From NCBI GenBank assembly GCA_913055965.1, contig CAJXKX010000028.1, positions 1 to 10,930 of the forward strand: a stretch of DNA of 10,930 nt, in the 5' to 3' direction. A program made the position numbers and the translations under genes. The notes below the pieces were generated by a model. That model was not told the DNA's origin, did not search any database, and saw nothing but the letters and a program-made list of their open reading frames with translations. Positions 1 to 6,041 of the stretch are shown piece by piece (the first letter of the stretch is position 1; each line of letters opens with the position of its first letter). The DNA is from an uncultured Roseovarius sp. (GTDB lineage Bacteria; Pseudomonadota; Alphaproteobacteria; Rhodobacterales; Rhodobacteraceae).

Positions 1-57
1 AAGCGGCGGGCCGACCCACTCGAGGACCTGCCCGCAGCCCCGCGGGCCACCCCCTGA
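1..57 (+). CDS. 3' end of an unidentified gene
   Basis: Frame 1 is open from the window edge and ends in TGA at 55-57, giving 18 residues of a charged, proline- and alanine-rich tail that ends in RATP. Nearly every codon ends in G or C, as in the genes downstream, so this is probably the C-terminus of an upstream plus-strand gene. The fragment is too short for any functional call, and a chance open frame in GC-rich DNA cannot be excluded. The next gene starts 46 bases later, so the two could share a transcript. Confidence 0.35.
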   Translation, partial: KRRADPLEDLPAAPRATP

Positions 58-103
58 GACCGCGGATCGACTCCGCCCGCCCGACGCCCTTTCCTCGGCC
101 CGG

Positions 104-601
104 ATGCAACGACTCCCCGGCTACCTCCTGATCGCCAGCGGGCTCGCCACCCTCCTGGCCGGCGGCTTCACCCTGCTCTACCTCGCCGCCACCTGGAGCG
201 CGCCGGGGCGCTTCGCCGCCGCCGGCCGCGCCTTCTTCGGCACCCTGGACCTCCGCCTGCCGGCCGGCGTGAGCGACGCCACCCTGTCGATCGCGCTGCT
301 GCTGCTGGCCGCGGCCCTGGCCGGCCTCTCGCTTCCGATGCTGCACCAGGGCCGGGCGATCGCCACCGGCACCCCGGTCGCGGTGCCCTCCTCGCGTCCC
401 GGCCCGTGGTTCACGCTCAGCGCGCTGCGCGTGGTCAACGTCCTGGCCCTGGCCGGCTTCACCGCCGGGCTCTTCGTCCCGGTCGCCTCGGGCAGCCTCC
501 GGCCGGCGGTGCTGCCGCCCGGCGTGGCGGGCATCGCGGCGCTCACCCTGACCCTCCGGGCCCTGTCGCGCCGGATCCGGGAGCTTCAGCGTGCCCGCTG
601 A
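104..601 (+). CDS. Hypothetical four-helix membrane protein
   Basis: This is a 165-residue, very hydrophobic protein that I do not recognise. Four likely membrane segments can be seen at about residues 5-28, 60-80, 107-128 and 135-152. A polar loop of about 30 residues joins the first two, and the C-terminus is basic (residues 153-165, five Arg), which suggests a cytoplasmic end. The N-terminal segment could also act as an uncleaved signal anchor. No catalytic or metal-binding pattern is visible. The ATG at 104 has no clear Shine-Dalgarno site; starts without one are the rule in the left part of this window. Codons end almost always in G or C, as expected of a real gene in this DNA. It is separated from topB by 140 bases with a possible promoter, so it is probably transcribed separately from it. 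Confidence 0.6.
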   Translation: MQRLPGYLLIASGLATLLAGGFTLLYLAATWSAPGRFAAAGRAFFGTLDLRLPAGVSDATLSIALLLLAAALAGLSLPMLHQGRAIATGTPVAVPSSRPGPWFTLSALRVVNVLALAGFTAGLFVPVASGSLRPAVLPPGVAGIAALTLTLRALSRRIRELQRAR

Positions 602-645
602 AGCCTGTAGCCGGCCCGGCCGGGCGAATCGTCGGCGGCGGGACT

Positions 646-660
646 TTCCCCTACGGGGAA
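646..660. repeat. Short perfect inverted repeat between the membrane gene and topB
   Basis: TTCCCC at 646-651 pairs with GGGGAA at 655-660 around a three-base TAC loop. There is no T-run after it on either strand, so it is not a standard intrinsic terminator. It could be a 3' end-stabilising hairpin for the upstream transcript or a protein-binding palindrome. Nothing in the sequence decides between these. Confidence 0.35.
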
Positions 661-684
661 CCCGGGGCGCGATCCCGAATGCCC

Positions 685-711
685 TTGCCAAGCCGCCCCC
701 TGCCCGTCTAG
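685..711 (+). promoter_or_regulatory. Possible promoter of topB
   Basis: TTGCCA at 685-690 resembles a -35 box, and GTCTAG at 706-711 is a weak -10 candidate, 15 bases away and 30 bases before the topB ATG. The same arrangement, TTGC followed 17-18 bases later by CCCGTCTA, recurs upstream of the M50 protease gene (3672 and 3689). That recurrence is the main reason to list it. The -10 match to the sigma-70 consensus is poor. Confidence 0.25.
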
Positions 712-741
712 TGCCTCGCCACCGACCGACCCGGACCATCC

Positions 742-3267
742 ATGGGAAAAACACTCATCATCGCCGAGAAGCCCTCCGTCATGACCGACCTCTCCAAGGC
801 CCTGGCCAAGGTCTTCGGGAAGTTCGAGAAGAAGGGGAAGGCGCGTGATGCCTACTTCGAGAACGACGACGCGGTGATCACCTCGGCGGTCGGCCACCTC
901 GTCGAGCTGCGCATGCCCACCGGCCCGACCGGCAACAAGCTGCCGTGGAAGTTCGAGGTGCTGCCCGCGATCCCGGAGAAGTTCGACCTCGACCCGATCG
1001 AGAACTCCTCGGCGCGGCTCAAGCAGGTCGTCAAGCTGGCCCGGCGCAAGGACGTCGACGTCATCGTCAACGCCTGCGACGCCGGCCGCGAGGGCGAGCT
1101 GATCTTCCGCTACATCATGGACATCGGGAAGATCGACAAGCCGGTGAGGCGGCTGTGGATGCAGTCGATGACCACCCCGTCGATCCTCGCCGCCTGGGAG
1201 AGCCTGAGGGGCGACGACGAGATGCAGCCGCTGGCCGACGCCGCCCGCTGCCGCTCGGAGTCCGACTGGCTGGTCGGCCTCAACGCGACCCGGGCGCTGA
1301 CCTGTTTCCGCTCCCGCCACGGCGGCTTCAACATCACCTCCGCCGGGCGGGTCCAGACCCCCACCCTGGCGATCCTCGCCAAGCGCGAGCAGGAGATCCA
1401 GGACTTCAAGCCGGAGGACTACTTCGAGGTCCACGCCCGCTTCGGGGTGGCCGCGGGGACCTACCCGGGCCGTTGGTTCGACCCCGGGTTCCGCCGGGAC
1501 CCGGAGCAACCCCACGGCCGCGCCGAGCGGATCTGGGACCGCCAGCTCGCCGAGGCAATCGAGGCGCGCTGCGAGGGCCAGACCGGCGAGGTCACCGAGG
1601 AGAAGAAGCCCTCGACCCAGATCGCGCCGCAGCTCTACGACCTCACCACCCTCCAGCGCGAGGCCCCCTTCTCCGCCAAGGGCACCCTGGCCCTCGCCCA
1701 GGCCCTCTACGAGAAGCACAAGATGGTCACCTACCCGCGGACCGACTCGCGCTACCTCCCCGAGGACTACACCGGCACCGTCCGCTCGACCATGGCCGAC
1801 ATCGCCCGCTCCGAGCTCCCGGTCGCCGAGTTCGCCCGCAAGGTCCTCGACGAGCACGACGGCGCCCGGCTGGTGAAGTCCAAGCGGGTCTTCAACTCGG
1901 CCAAGGTCTCCGACCACTTCGCGATCATCCCGACCGGGCGGGTGGTGAAGCTCAGCGACGCCGAGGAGAAGCTCTACGACATGATCGTGAAGCGCTTCAT
2001 CGCGGTGTTCTTCCCCAACGCCGAGTTCGAGCAGACGACCCGCCTCACCACGATCACCACGCCGGAGGCCAGGGACGTCTTCAAGACGGAGGGCCGGATC
2101 CTCGTCAAACCCGGCTGGCTCGCGGTCTACGGCCGCAAGCCGGGCGTCGCCTCCGGCAAGGACGACCTCACCGCGGTGTCCGACGGCGAGACGGCCCGCA
2201 CCGAGGAGATCGAGGTGCGCAACGAGCAGACCAAGCCGCCCGCCCGCTACACCGAGTCGACCCTGCTCTCGGCCATGGAGGGCGCCGGCAAGCTGGTCGA
2301 CGACGAGGCCCTGGCCGAGGCGATGTCGGAGCGCGGCCTCGGCACCCCGGCGACCCGCGCGGCGATCATCGAGACCCTCATCGCGCAGAAGTACATCGCC
2401 CGCGAGGGCGATGGAGCCCGCGCCCCGCTCCACGTCACGCCCAACGGGATGCGACTGATCCAACTGGTGCGGGAGATGGACATCGCCGGGCTCGCCTCAC
2501 CGCAGATGACCGGCGACTGGGAGTACAAGCTGCGCCAGATGGAGCACGGCCAGCTGGCCCGCGACGCCTTCATGGACGAGATCAAGAACTACACCACCGA
2601 GATCGTCCAGAAGGCCAAGACCCTCGCCACCGAACTCAAGAACCGGAATTTCCCGGACCTGCCGACGCCCTGCCCGAAGTGCGGCGCGCCGGCGCTCAAG
2701 CAGACCGATGCCACCTACGAGTGCCGCGAGCCCGAGTGCGGGTTCCGGGCCAAGAAGCACGTCGCCGGCCGCCTGATCACCCCCGAGGAGGCGCACCAGC
2801 TGTTCACCACCAAGTTCGTCGGCCCGCTCGAGGGCTTCAAGTCGCGCTTCAACAAGCCCTTCGAGGCCGGACTCGAGCTCGACGACAAGTTCAAGGTCAA
2901 CTTCGTCTTCGACCAGGAGGAAAAGGAGGACTTCTCCGACCTCACCGAGGACCAGGTCGTGGCGACCGTCGAGCTCGAGGGCAAGTCGCTCAAGGTCTAC
3001 GGCACCGAAAAGGCCTGGCTGGTGCCCGAGCTGCGGACCAAGAAGGACCCCGACGGCATCCGCGTCGGCAAGACCATCCTCCAGAAGGAAATCCCCGAGG
3101 AGGAGTTCCTCAAGATGCTCACCGAGGGCAAGACCGGGCTGATCAAGGGCTTCATCTCGAACCGCACCAAGCGGCCCTTCGATGCCTTCCTGACCTTTAG
3201 CCCTGACACGGGCAAAGTCGGCTTCGAGTTCCCTCCCCGGCCGGCCAAGAAGTCCGCCAAGTCCTGA
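742..3267 (+). CDS. topB: DNA topoisomerase III (type IA), long form
   Basis: An 841-residue type IA topoisomerase. It cuts one DNA strand, passes another through the gap and reseals, and so helps to unlink replication and recombination intermediates. The N-terminal Toprim domain (about 1-150) shows the EKPSV motif (9-13) and the metal-binding DAGREGELIFR motif (113-123). The active-site tyrosine is Y331 in TYPRTDSRYLP, the hallmark of the family. Further core motifs are SAGRVQTPTLAIL (200-212) and GLGTPATRA (532-540). One zinc site follows the core (C644, C647, C661, C666). Two modules after it contain a K/R-PF pattern (704-707 and 810-813), typical of topoisomerase C-terminal repeats. E. 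coli TopB is about 650 residues, so this is the longer form that I associate with Verrucomicrobiota and Bacteroidota. The start is fixed by the conserved beginning KTLIIAEKPSV. No Shine-Dalgarno site is seen. It appears to be a single-gene unit. Confidence 0.96.
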   Translation: MGKTLIIAEKPSVMTDLSKALAKVFGKFEKKGKARDAYFENDDAVITSAVGHLVELRMPTGPTGNKLPWKFEVLPAIPEKFDLDPIENSSARLKQVVKLARRKDVDVIVNACDAGREGELIFRYIMDIGKIDKPVRRLWMQSMTTPSILAAWESLRGDDEMQPLADAARCRSESDWLVGLNATRALTCFRSRHGGFNITSAGRVQTPTLAILAKREQEIQDFKPEDYFEVHARFGVAAGTYPGRWFDPGFRRDPEQPHGRAERIWDRQLAEAIEARCEGQTGEVTEEKKPSTQIAPQLYDLTTLQREAPFSAKGTLALAQALYEKHKMVTYPRTDSRYLPEDYTGTVRSTMADIARSELPVAEFARKVLDEHDGARLVKSKRVFNSAKVSDHFAIIPTGRVVKLSDAEEKLYDMIVKRFIAVFFPNAEFEQTTRLTTITTPEARDVFKTEGRILVKPGWLAVYGRKPGVASGKDDLTAVSDGETARTEEIEVRNEQTKPPARYTESTLLSAMEGAGKLVDDEALAEAMSERGLGTPATRAAIIETLIAQKYIAREGDGARAPLHVTPNGMRLIQLVREMDIAGLASPQMTGDWEYKLRQMEHGQLARDAFMDEIKNYTTEIVQKAKTLATELKNRNFPDLPTPCPKCGAPALKQTDATYECREPECGFRAKKHVAGRLITPEEAHQLFTTKFVGPLEGFKSRFNKPFEAGLELDDKFKVNFVFDQEEKEDFSDLTEDQVVATVELEGKSLKVYGTEKAWLVPELRTKKDPDGIRVGKTILQKEIPEEEFLKMLTEGKTGLIKGFISNRTKRPFDAFLTFSPDTGKVGFEFPPRPAKKSAKS

Positions 3268-3476
3268 TTCTCCGGGATTCCCGATCTTCCCCAGGGGATT
3301 CTTTCAAATATCATATAAAACCCGCAATTCCGGACATTTTCGACTGGAAGATAAAAAACTCCTTGCCGCAGGCCCGCGCTCCTGATTGAATCGCGTCGTC
3401 CGCCCCCCACGGGCAGCCCCAACGGAAAGCGTTGGAGCTTCGGACACCGTTTTCCCCCAAACGTGTGTGTGTGTGA

Positions 3477-3520
3477 GCCGCCCGGCAGGTCGTCCCCCGA
3501 TCTGCCGGGCGGCTTCTTTT
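3477..3520 (+). terminator. Strong intrinsic (Rho-independent) terminator
   Basis: A perfect 12-base-pair stem (3477-3488 with 3502-3513), extendable by three more pairs including one G-U, closes a loop of about seven bases. It is followed directly by TTCTTTT (3514-3520). The T-run is only on the plus-strand side, so it ends plus-strand transcription. It lies 209 bases after the topB stop, so it ends either a long topB 3' UTR or a separate small transcript. Confidence 0.85.
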
Positions 3521-3543
3521 CGGGCCGGTCGTCGGAGTTCGAG

Positions 3544-3561
3544 GCATCGGCCGCGGGTTGC
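3544..3561. repeat. Direct repeat, copy 1 of 2 (18 bases)
   Basis: GCATCGGCCGCGGGTTGC occurs here and again, unchanged, at 3658-3675, with start points 114 bases apart. Its core GGCCGCGG appears a third time at 3582-3589. Both full copies lie upstream of the M50 gene. They may be regulatory or the product of a local duplication. Confidence 0.7.
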
Positions 3562-3657
3562 CGGGACTCGAGGGACCGCTGGGCCGCGGTAGGATCATCC
3601 CCAACAAGTCGGACGGAGGGCCCATGCGGGCCACAGTTGCGGGGTGAGCCGGACTCC

Positions 3658-3675
3658 GCATCGGCCGCGGGTTGC
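3658..3675. repeat. Direct repeat, copy 2 of 2 (18 bases)
   Basis: This is identical to 3544-3561. It ends 34 bases before the ATG of the M50 frame, and its last four bases, TTGC, form the possible -35 element of that gene, with CCCGTCTA following at 3689-3696. The repeat could therefore overlap a promoter. Confidence 0.7.
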
Positions 3676-3709
3676 GCCGGGGGCGATTCCCGTCTAAGCC
3701 CTCCCGCGC

Positions 3710-4753
3710 ATGATTCGCTTCACCGTCTTCGGCGTTCCGGTCGAGATCCAGCCGTGGTTCTGGATCACCGCCGCCCTCCTCGGCGGTGCCACCCACGTCC
3801 AGACCCGGGACCAGTTGCTCGGCGTCCTGGTCTTCATGGTCGTGGCGACCCTCTCGATCCTGGTCCACGAGTTCGGCCACGCCCTGACCGGCCGCAAGCT
3901 CGGCGGCGGCGCGGCGCACATCGTCCTGTGGGCGCTCGGTGGCCTCGCCTACAACCAGGGCGGCCGCTTCACCCGCTGGCAGCGCTTCTGGATGATCTTC
4001 ATGGGACCCGGCGCGGGCTTCCTGCTGCTGGCGCTGGTGGTGGCGGGCCTCGGCGGTCTGGCCTGCTTTGCGGCCTCGGAGGAAATGCCGGGCTTTGCGG
4101 TGCTGCTCGTGGTGCTGGTGCTGGCCGCCGCGCCGATGACCGGGAGCCCCGGCCTGACCATCCTCGCGGGCGGCGATCCGGCCCCGGCGCTGCGTCAGCT
4201 CGTTCTGGGCACGGCGCTGCTGCCGCTGACGGTGCTGCCGGTGTTCTGGCTGCTGCCGGTGTTTGGCGCGCCGCTGGTGGTGGTCGAGGCGGCGCTGCGG
4301 CTGCTGGCGGTGATCGCGCTGGCGGGGGGCGCGGGGATCGTGATGCGGACGCGGGTGGCGTGGCTGCGCGGCCCGGAGGGGCAGGGCGCGGTGGACGGGC
4401 TCATCACGCTCGGGATGGCGGTGGTGGTGGTGGGCCTGATGTCGGCCGTGGGGCCTGCGCTGCTGGCCCCGACGCCCGCGCTGTGGCTGACGCTGGCCAC
4501 CGTTTTCGTGCTGGGCTTCGGTGCGCAGGCGGCGACCCTGCTGCTGACGCGGCACCGCGCGCCGCAGAGCGCCCCGGCGCTGGCGGTCATCGCGGGCAAC
4601 CGCAACCTCGCGCTGTTTCTCGGCGCGCTGCCGCCCGAGACCGCGGCGGCGCTGCTGTTGTTCGTGGGGCTCTATCAGTTGCCGATGTATCTCACGCCGC
4701 TGGTGATGGCGCCGGTCATCCGGCGTCTTGCACAAGGCGCGGCCGCGCCGTAA
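3710..4753 (+). CDS. Chimeric frame: M50 site-2 protease N-terminus joined to BASS-like transporter C-terminus
   Basis: The 347-residue frame combines two unrelated membrane proteins. Residues 1 to about 104 look like a bacterial site-2 (M50) protease: a short IPV-like start, a helix at 36-52, the zinc motif HEFGH (53-57), GRKLGGG (61-67) and GPGAGF (99-104). Such proteases normally carry a second motif of the NPxPxxxLDG type, whose Asp is the third zinc ligand. None occurs here, so the protease is cut short. From about residue 110 or 130 onward the protein is a string of helices. It contains AAAPMTGSP (139-147), GDPAPALRQLVLGTALLPLT (155-174), NRNLALFLGALPP (297-309) and YQLPMYLTPLVM (322-333). 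I recognise these from the second half of BASS-family (bile acid/sodium symporter-like) proteins of Rhodobacterales. Codon use changes at the same place. As a single functional protein it is doubtful; more likely it is a 5' part of one gene and a 3' part of another. Confidence 0.75.
   Translation: MIRFTVFGVPVEIQPWFWITAALLGGATHVQTRDQLLGVLVFMVVATLSILVHEFGHALTGRKLGGGAAHIVLWALGGLAYNQGGRFTRWQRFWMIFMGPGAGFLLLALVVAGLGGLACFAASEEMPGFAVLLVVLVLAAAPMTGSPGLTILAGGDPAPALRQLVLGTALLPLTVLPVFWLLPVFGAPLVVVEAALRLLAVIALAGGAGIVMRTRVAWLRGPEGQGAVDGLITLGMAVVVVGLMSAVGPALLAPTPALWLTLATVFVLGFGAQAATLLLTRHRAPQSAPALAVIAGNRNLALFLGALPPETAAALLLFVGLYQLPMYLTPLVMAPVIRRLAQGAAAP
4015..4095. other. Junction between two DNA sources
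   Basis: The switch from M50 protease to BASS-like transporter falls between the GPGAGF motif (ending near 4021) and the MPGFAVLLVV segment (from about 4085). Upstream, Phe is nearly always TTC and Ala usually GCC. Downstream TTT, GCG, CTG and GTG become common. The stretch 4019-4060 is made largely of CTG/GCG/GTG codons, a low-complexity sequence that could occur in many GC-rich genomes. No integrase, att-like repeat or insertion sequence is seen, which points to an assembly join more than a natural insertion. Confidence 0.7.
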
Positions 4754-4773
4754 CGTCGCGCCGGATCGCGCGC

Positions 4774-4777
4774 GAGG
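4774..4777 (+). promoter_or_regulatory. Ribosome binding site that sets the MFS start
   Basis: GAGG at 4774-4777 lies four bases before ATG 4782. This supports 4782 over the in-frame TTG at 4728, which would lie inside the preceding gene and add 18 basic residues that do not fit a transporter N-terminus. Confidence 0.55.
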
Positions 4778-4781
4778 CCCC

Positions 4782-6014
4782 ATGCAGAAATCCGCCCCCC
4801 TCATCACGCCCGTCCTGATCGCGGGCTGCACCATCCTTATGATCTCCTTCGCGATCCGCGCCTCTTTCGGGGTGTTCCAGATTCCCATCGCTGAAGAGTT
4901 CAACTGGCCGCGCGCCGAGTTCTCGCTGGCCATCGCGATCCAGAACCTCGCCTGGGGGATCGGTCAGCCCCTCTTTGGCGCGCTGGCCGAAAAGATGGGC
5001 GACAGGCGGGCCATCATCATCGGCGCGCTGGTCTATGCCGCCGGGCTGGTGCTGTCGTCCTTTGCCGTCTCGCCCGAGGCGCATCAGCTTTACGAGGTTC
5101 TGGTGGGGTTCGGCATCGCGGGCACGGGCTTTGGCGTGATCCTCGCCGTGGTGGGGCGCGCGAGTTCGGACGCGAACCGCTCGATGAGCCTCGCCATCGC
5201 CACCGCCGCAGGATCGGCGGGGCAGGTCTTCGGCGCGCCGGTGGCGGAGTGGATGCTGGGCTTTCTGAGCTGGCAGAGCGTGTTCCTGGTCTTTGCCGTC
5301 ACCATCCTCGCGGCTCTGGTGATGCTGCCGCTGATGCGCTCGCCCGCGCCGGCGGGCCGCGCCGAACTCGAGGATTCGATGGGGACGATCCTCGTCCGGG
5401 CGTTTCGCGATCCGTCCTATACGCTGATCTTTCTCGGCTTTTTCAGTTGCGGCTATCAGCTTGCCTTCATCACCGCGCATTTCCCCGCGCTGGTGACCGA
5501 GATGTGCGGGCCGATCCTGCCCGGCGGGGTGCTGCACAATATCGGCATCACCACCACCTCGGCGCTGGGGGCGGTGGCGATCTCGCTCATCGGTCTCGCC
5601 AATATCGGCGGCACGCTGATGGCGGGGTGGCTGGGCAACCGCTATTCCAAGAAATACCTGCTGGCGGGTATCTACACGGCGCGCACGCTCGTTGCCGCCG
5701 CCTTTATCCTGACGCCGATCACGCCGGGCACGGTGCTGCTCTTTTCCGTGGCGATGGGCTCGCTGTGGCTGGCCACGGTGCCGCTCACCTCGGGCCTTGT
5801 CGCGCATCTCTACGGGCTGCGCTACATGGGCACGCTCTACGGTATCGTGTTCTTCTCGCATCAGCTTGGCAGTTTCCTCGGCGTGTGGCTGGGCGGGCGG
5901 CTCTATGACGTGACGGGCGATTACACGCTTGTGTGGTGGGTTGGCGTGGGCGTCGGCGCGTTCTCGGCCATCGTGCACCTGCCGATCCGCGAACACCGGC
6001 TCGCCGCCGCCTGA
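4782..6014 (+). CDS. Major facilitator superfamily transporter
   Basis: A 410-residue inner-membrane carrier with about 12 predicted helices, the usual MFS length. The loop between helices 2 and 3 carries the MFS signature motif A as GALAEKMGDRR (66-76). GNRYSKK (285-291) is the weaker counterpart in the second half. The opening GVFQIPIAEEFNWPRAEFSLA (30-50) and the following QNLAWGIGQPLFG are typical of the oxalate/formate-antiporter and monocarboxylate-type branch. A hydrophilic linker of about 30 residues (186-212) separates the halves. It ends 27 bases before matB on the same strand, so the two are probably co-transcribed, and a short-chain carboxylate such as malonate is a reasonable substrate guess. 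That substrate is inference from context; the sequence itself shows only the family. The gene begins 28 bases after the BASS-like frame. Confidence 0.88.
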   Translation: MQKSAPLITPVLIAGCTILMISFAIRASFGVFQIPIAEEFNWPRAEFSLAIAIQNLAWGIGQPLFGALAEKMGDRRAIIIGALVYAAGLVLSSFAVSPEAHQLYEVLVGFGIAGTGFGVILAVVGRASSDANRSMSLAIATAAGSAGQVFGAPVAEWMLGFLSWQSVFLVFAVTILAALVMLPLMRSPAPAGRAELEDSMGTILVRAFRDPSYTLIFLGFFSCGYQLAFITAHFPALVTEMCGPILPGGVLHNIGITTTSALGAVAISLIGLANIGGTLMAGWLGNRYSKKYLLAGIYTARTLVAAAFILTPITPGTVLLFSVAMGSLWLATVPLTSGLVAHLYGLRYMGTLYGIVFFSHQLGSFLGVWLGGRLYDVTGDYTLVWWVGVGVGAFSAIVHLPIREHRLAAA

Positions 6015-6041
6015 CCTCCCGAGCGACAAGGACCGACGGAC

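Larger units (their letters stand above)
3268..3709. other. 442-base intergenic region with an AT-rich stretch and possible small transcript
   Basis: No protein gene is supported here. Bases 3298-3360 are clearly AT-richer than the rest of the window and include a TATAAA at 3315-3320, which could act as a -10 element, although no good -35 box lies at the right distance. Further on, CCAACG (3419-3424) pairs with CGTTGG (3430-3435) around a five-base loop. GTCCG (3398-3402) can pair with CGGAC (3441-3445) around that hairpin. A run of six GT units (3463-3474) leads into a strong terminator at 3477-3520. The last part, 3521-3709, holds an 18-base direct repeat and the start of the M50 gene. The region may be the 3' UTR of topB, an unlinked small RNA, or both. 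Confidence 0.45.

Noticed and set aside
586..2463. A 625-codon open frame on the minus strand opposite topB
   Set aside because: Low-complexity Gly/Leu/Arg/Asp composition typical of the antisense of a GC-rich gene. The plus strand holds a full TopB with every motif.
945..3200. A 751-codon plus-strand frame inside topB
   Set aside because: An Arg/Pro/His-rich shadow in another frame of topB, with no recognisable domain.
3463..3474. Six GT dinucleotides
   Set aside because: Too short to treat as a phase-variable tract, and it lies outside any gene.
3624..3647. A seven-residue possible leader peptide with GGAGGG upstream
   Set aside because: The ribosome site is only three bases from the ATG, and no attenuator hairpin follows before the M50 gene.
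1..4015. The left part as a recent mobile insertion in the right-hand genome
   Set aside because: No integrase, transposase, tRNA, target duplication or att-like repeat is seen, and TopB is of a long chromosomal type rather than one tied to a conjugative element. An assembly join fits better, though only one border is visible.
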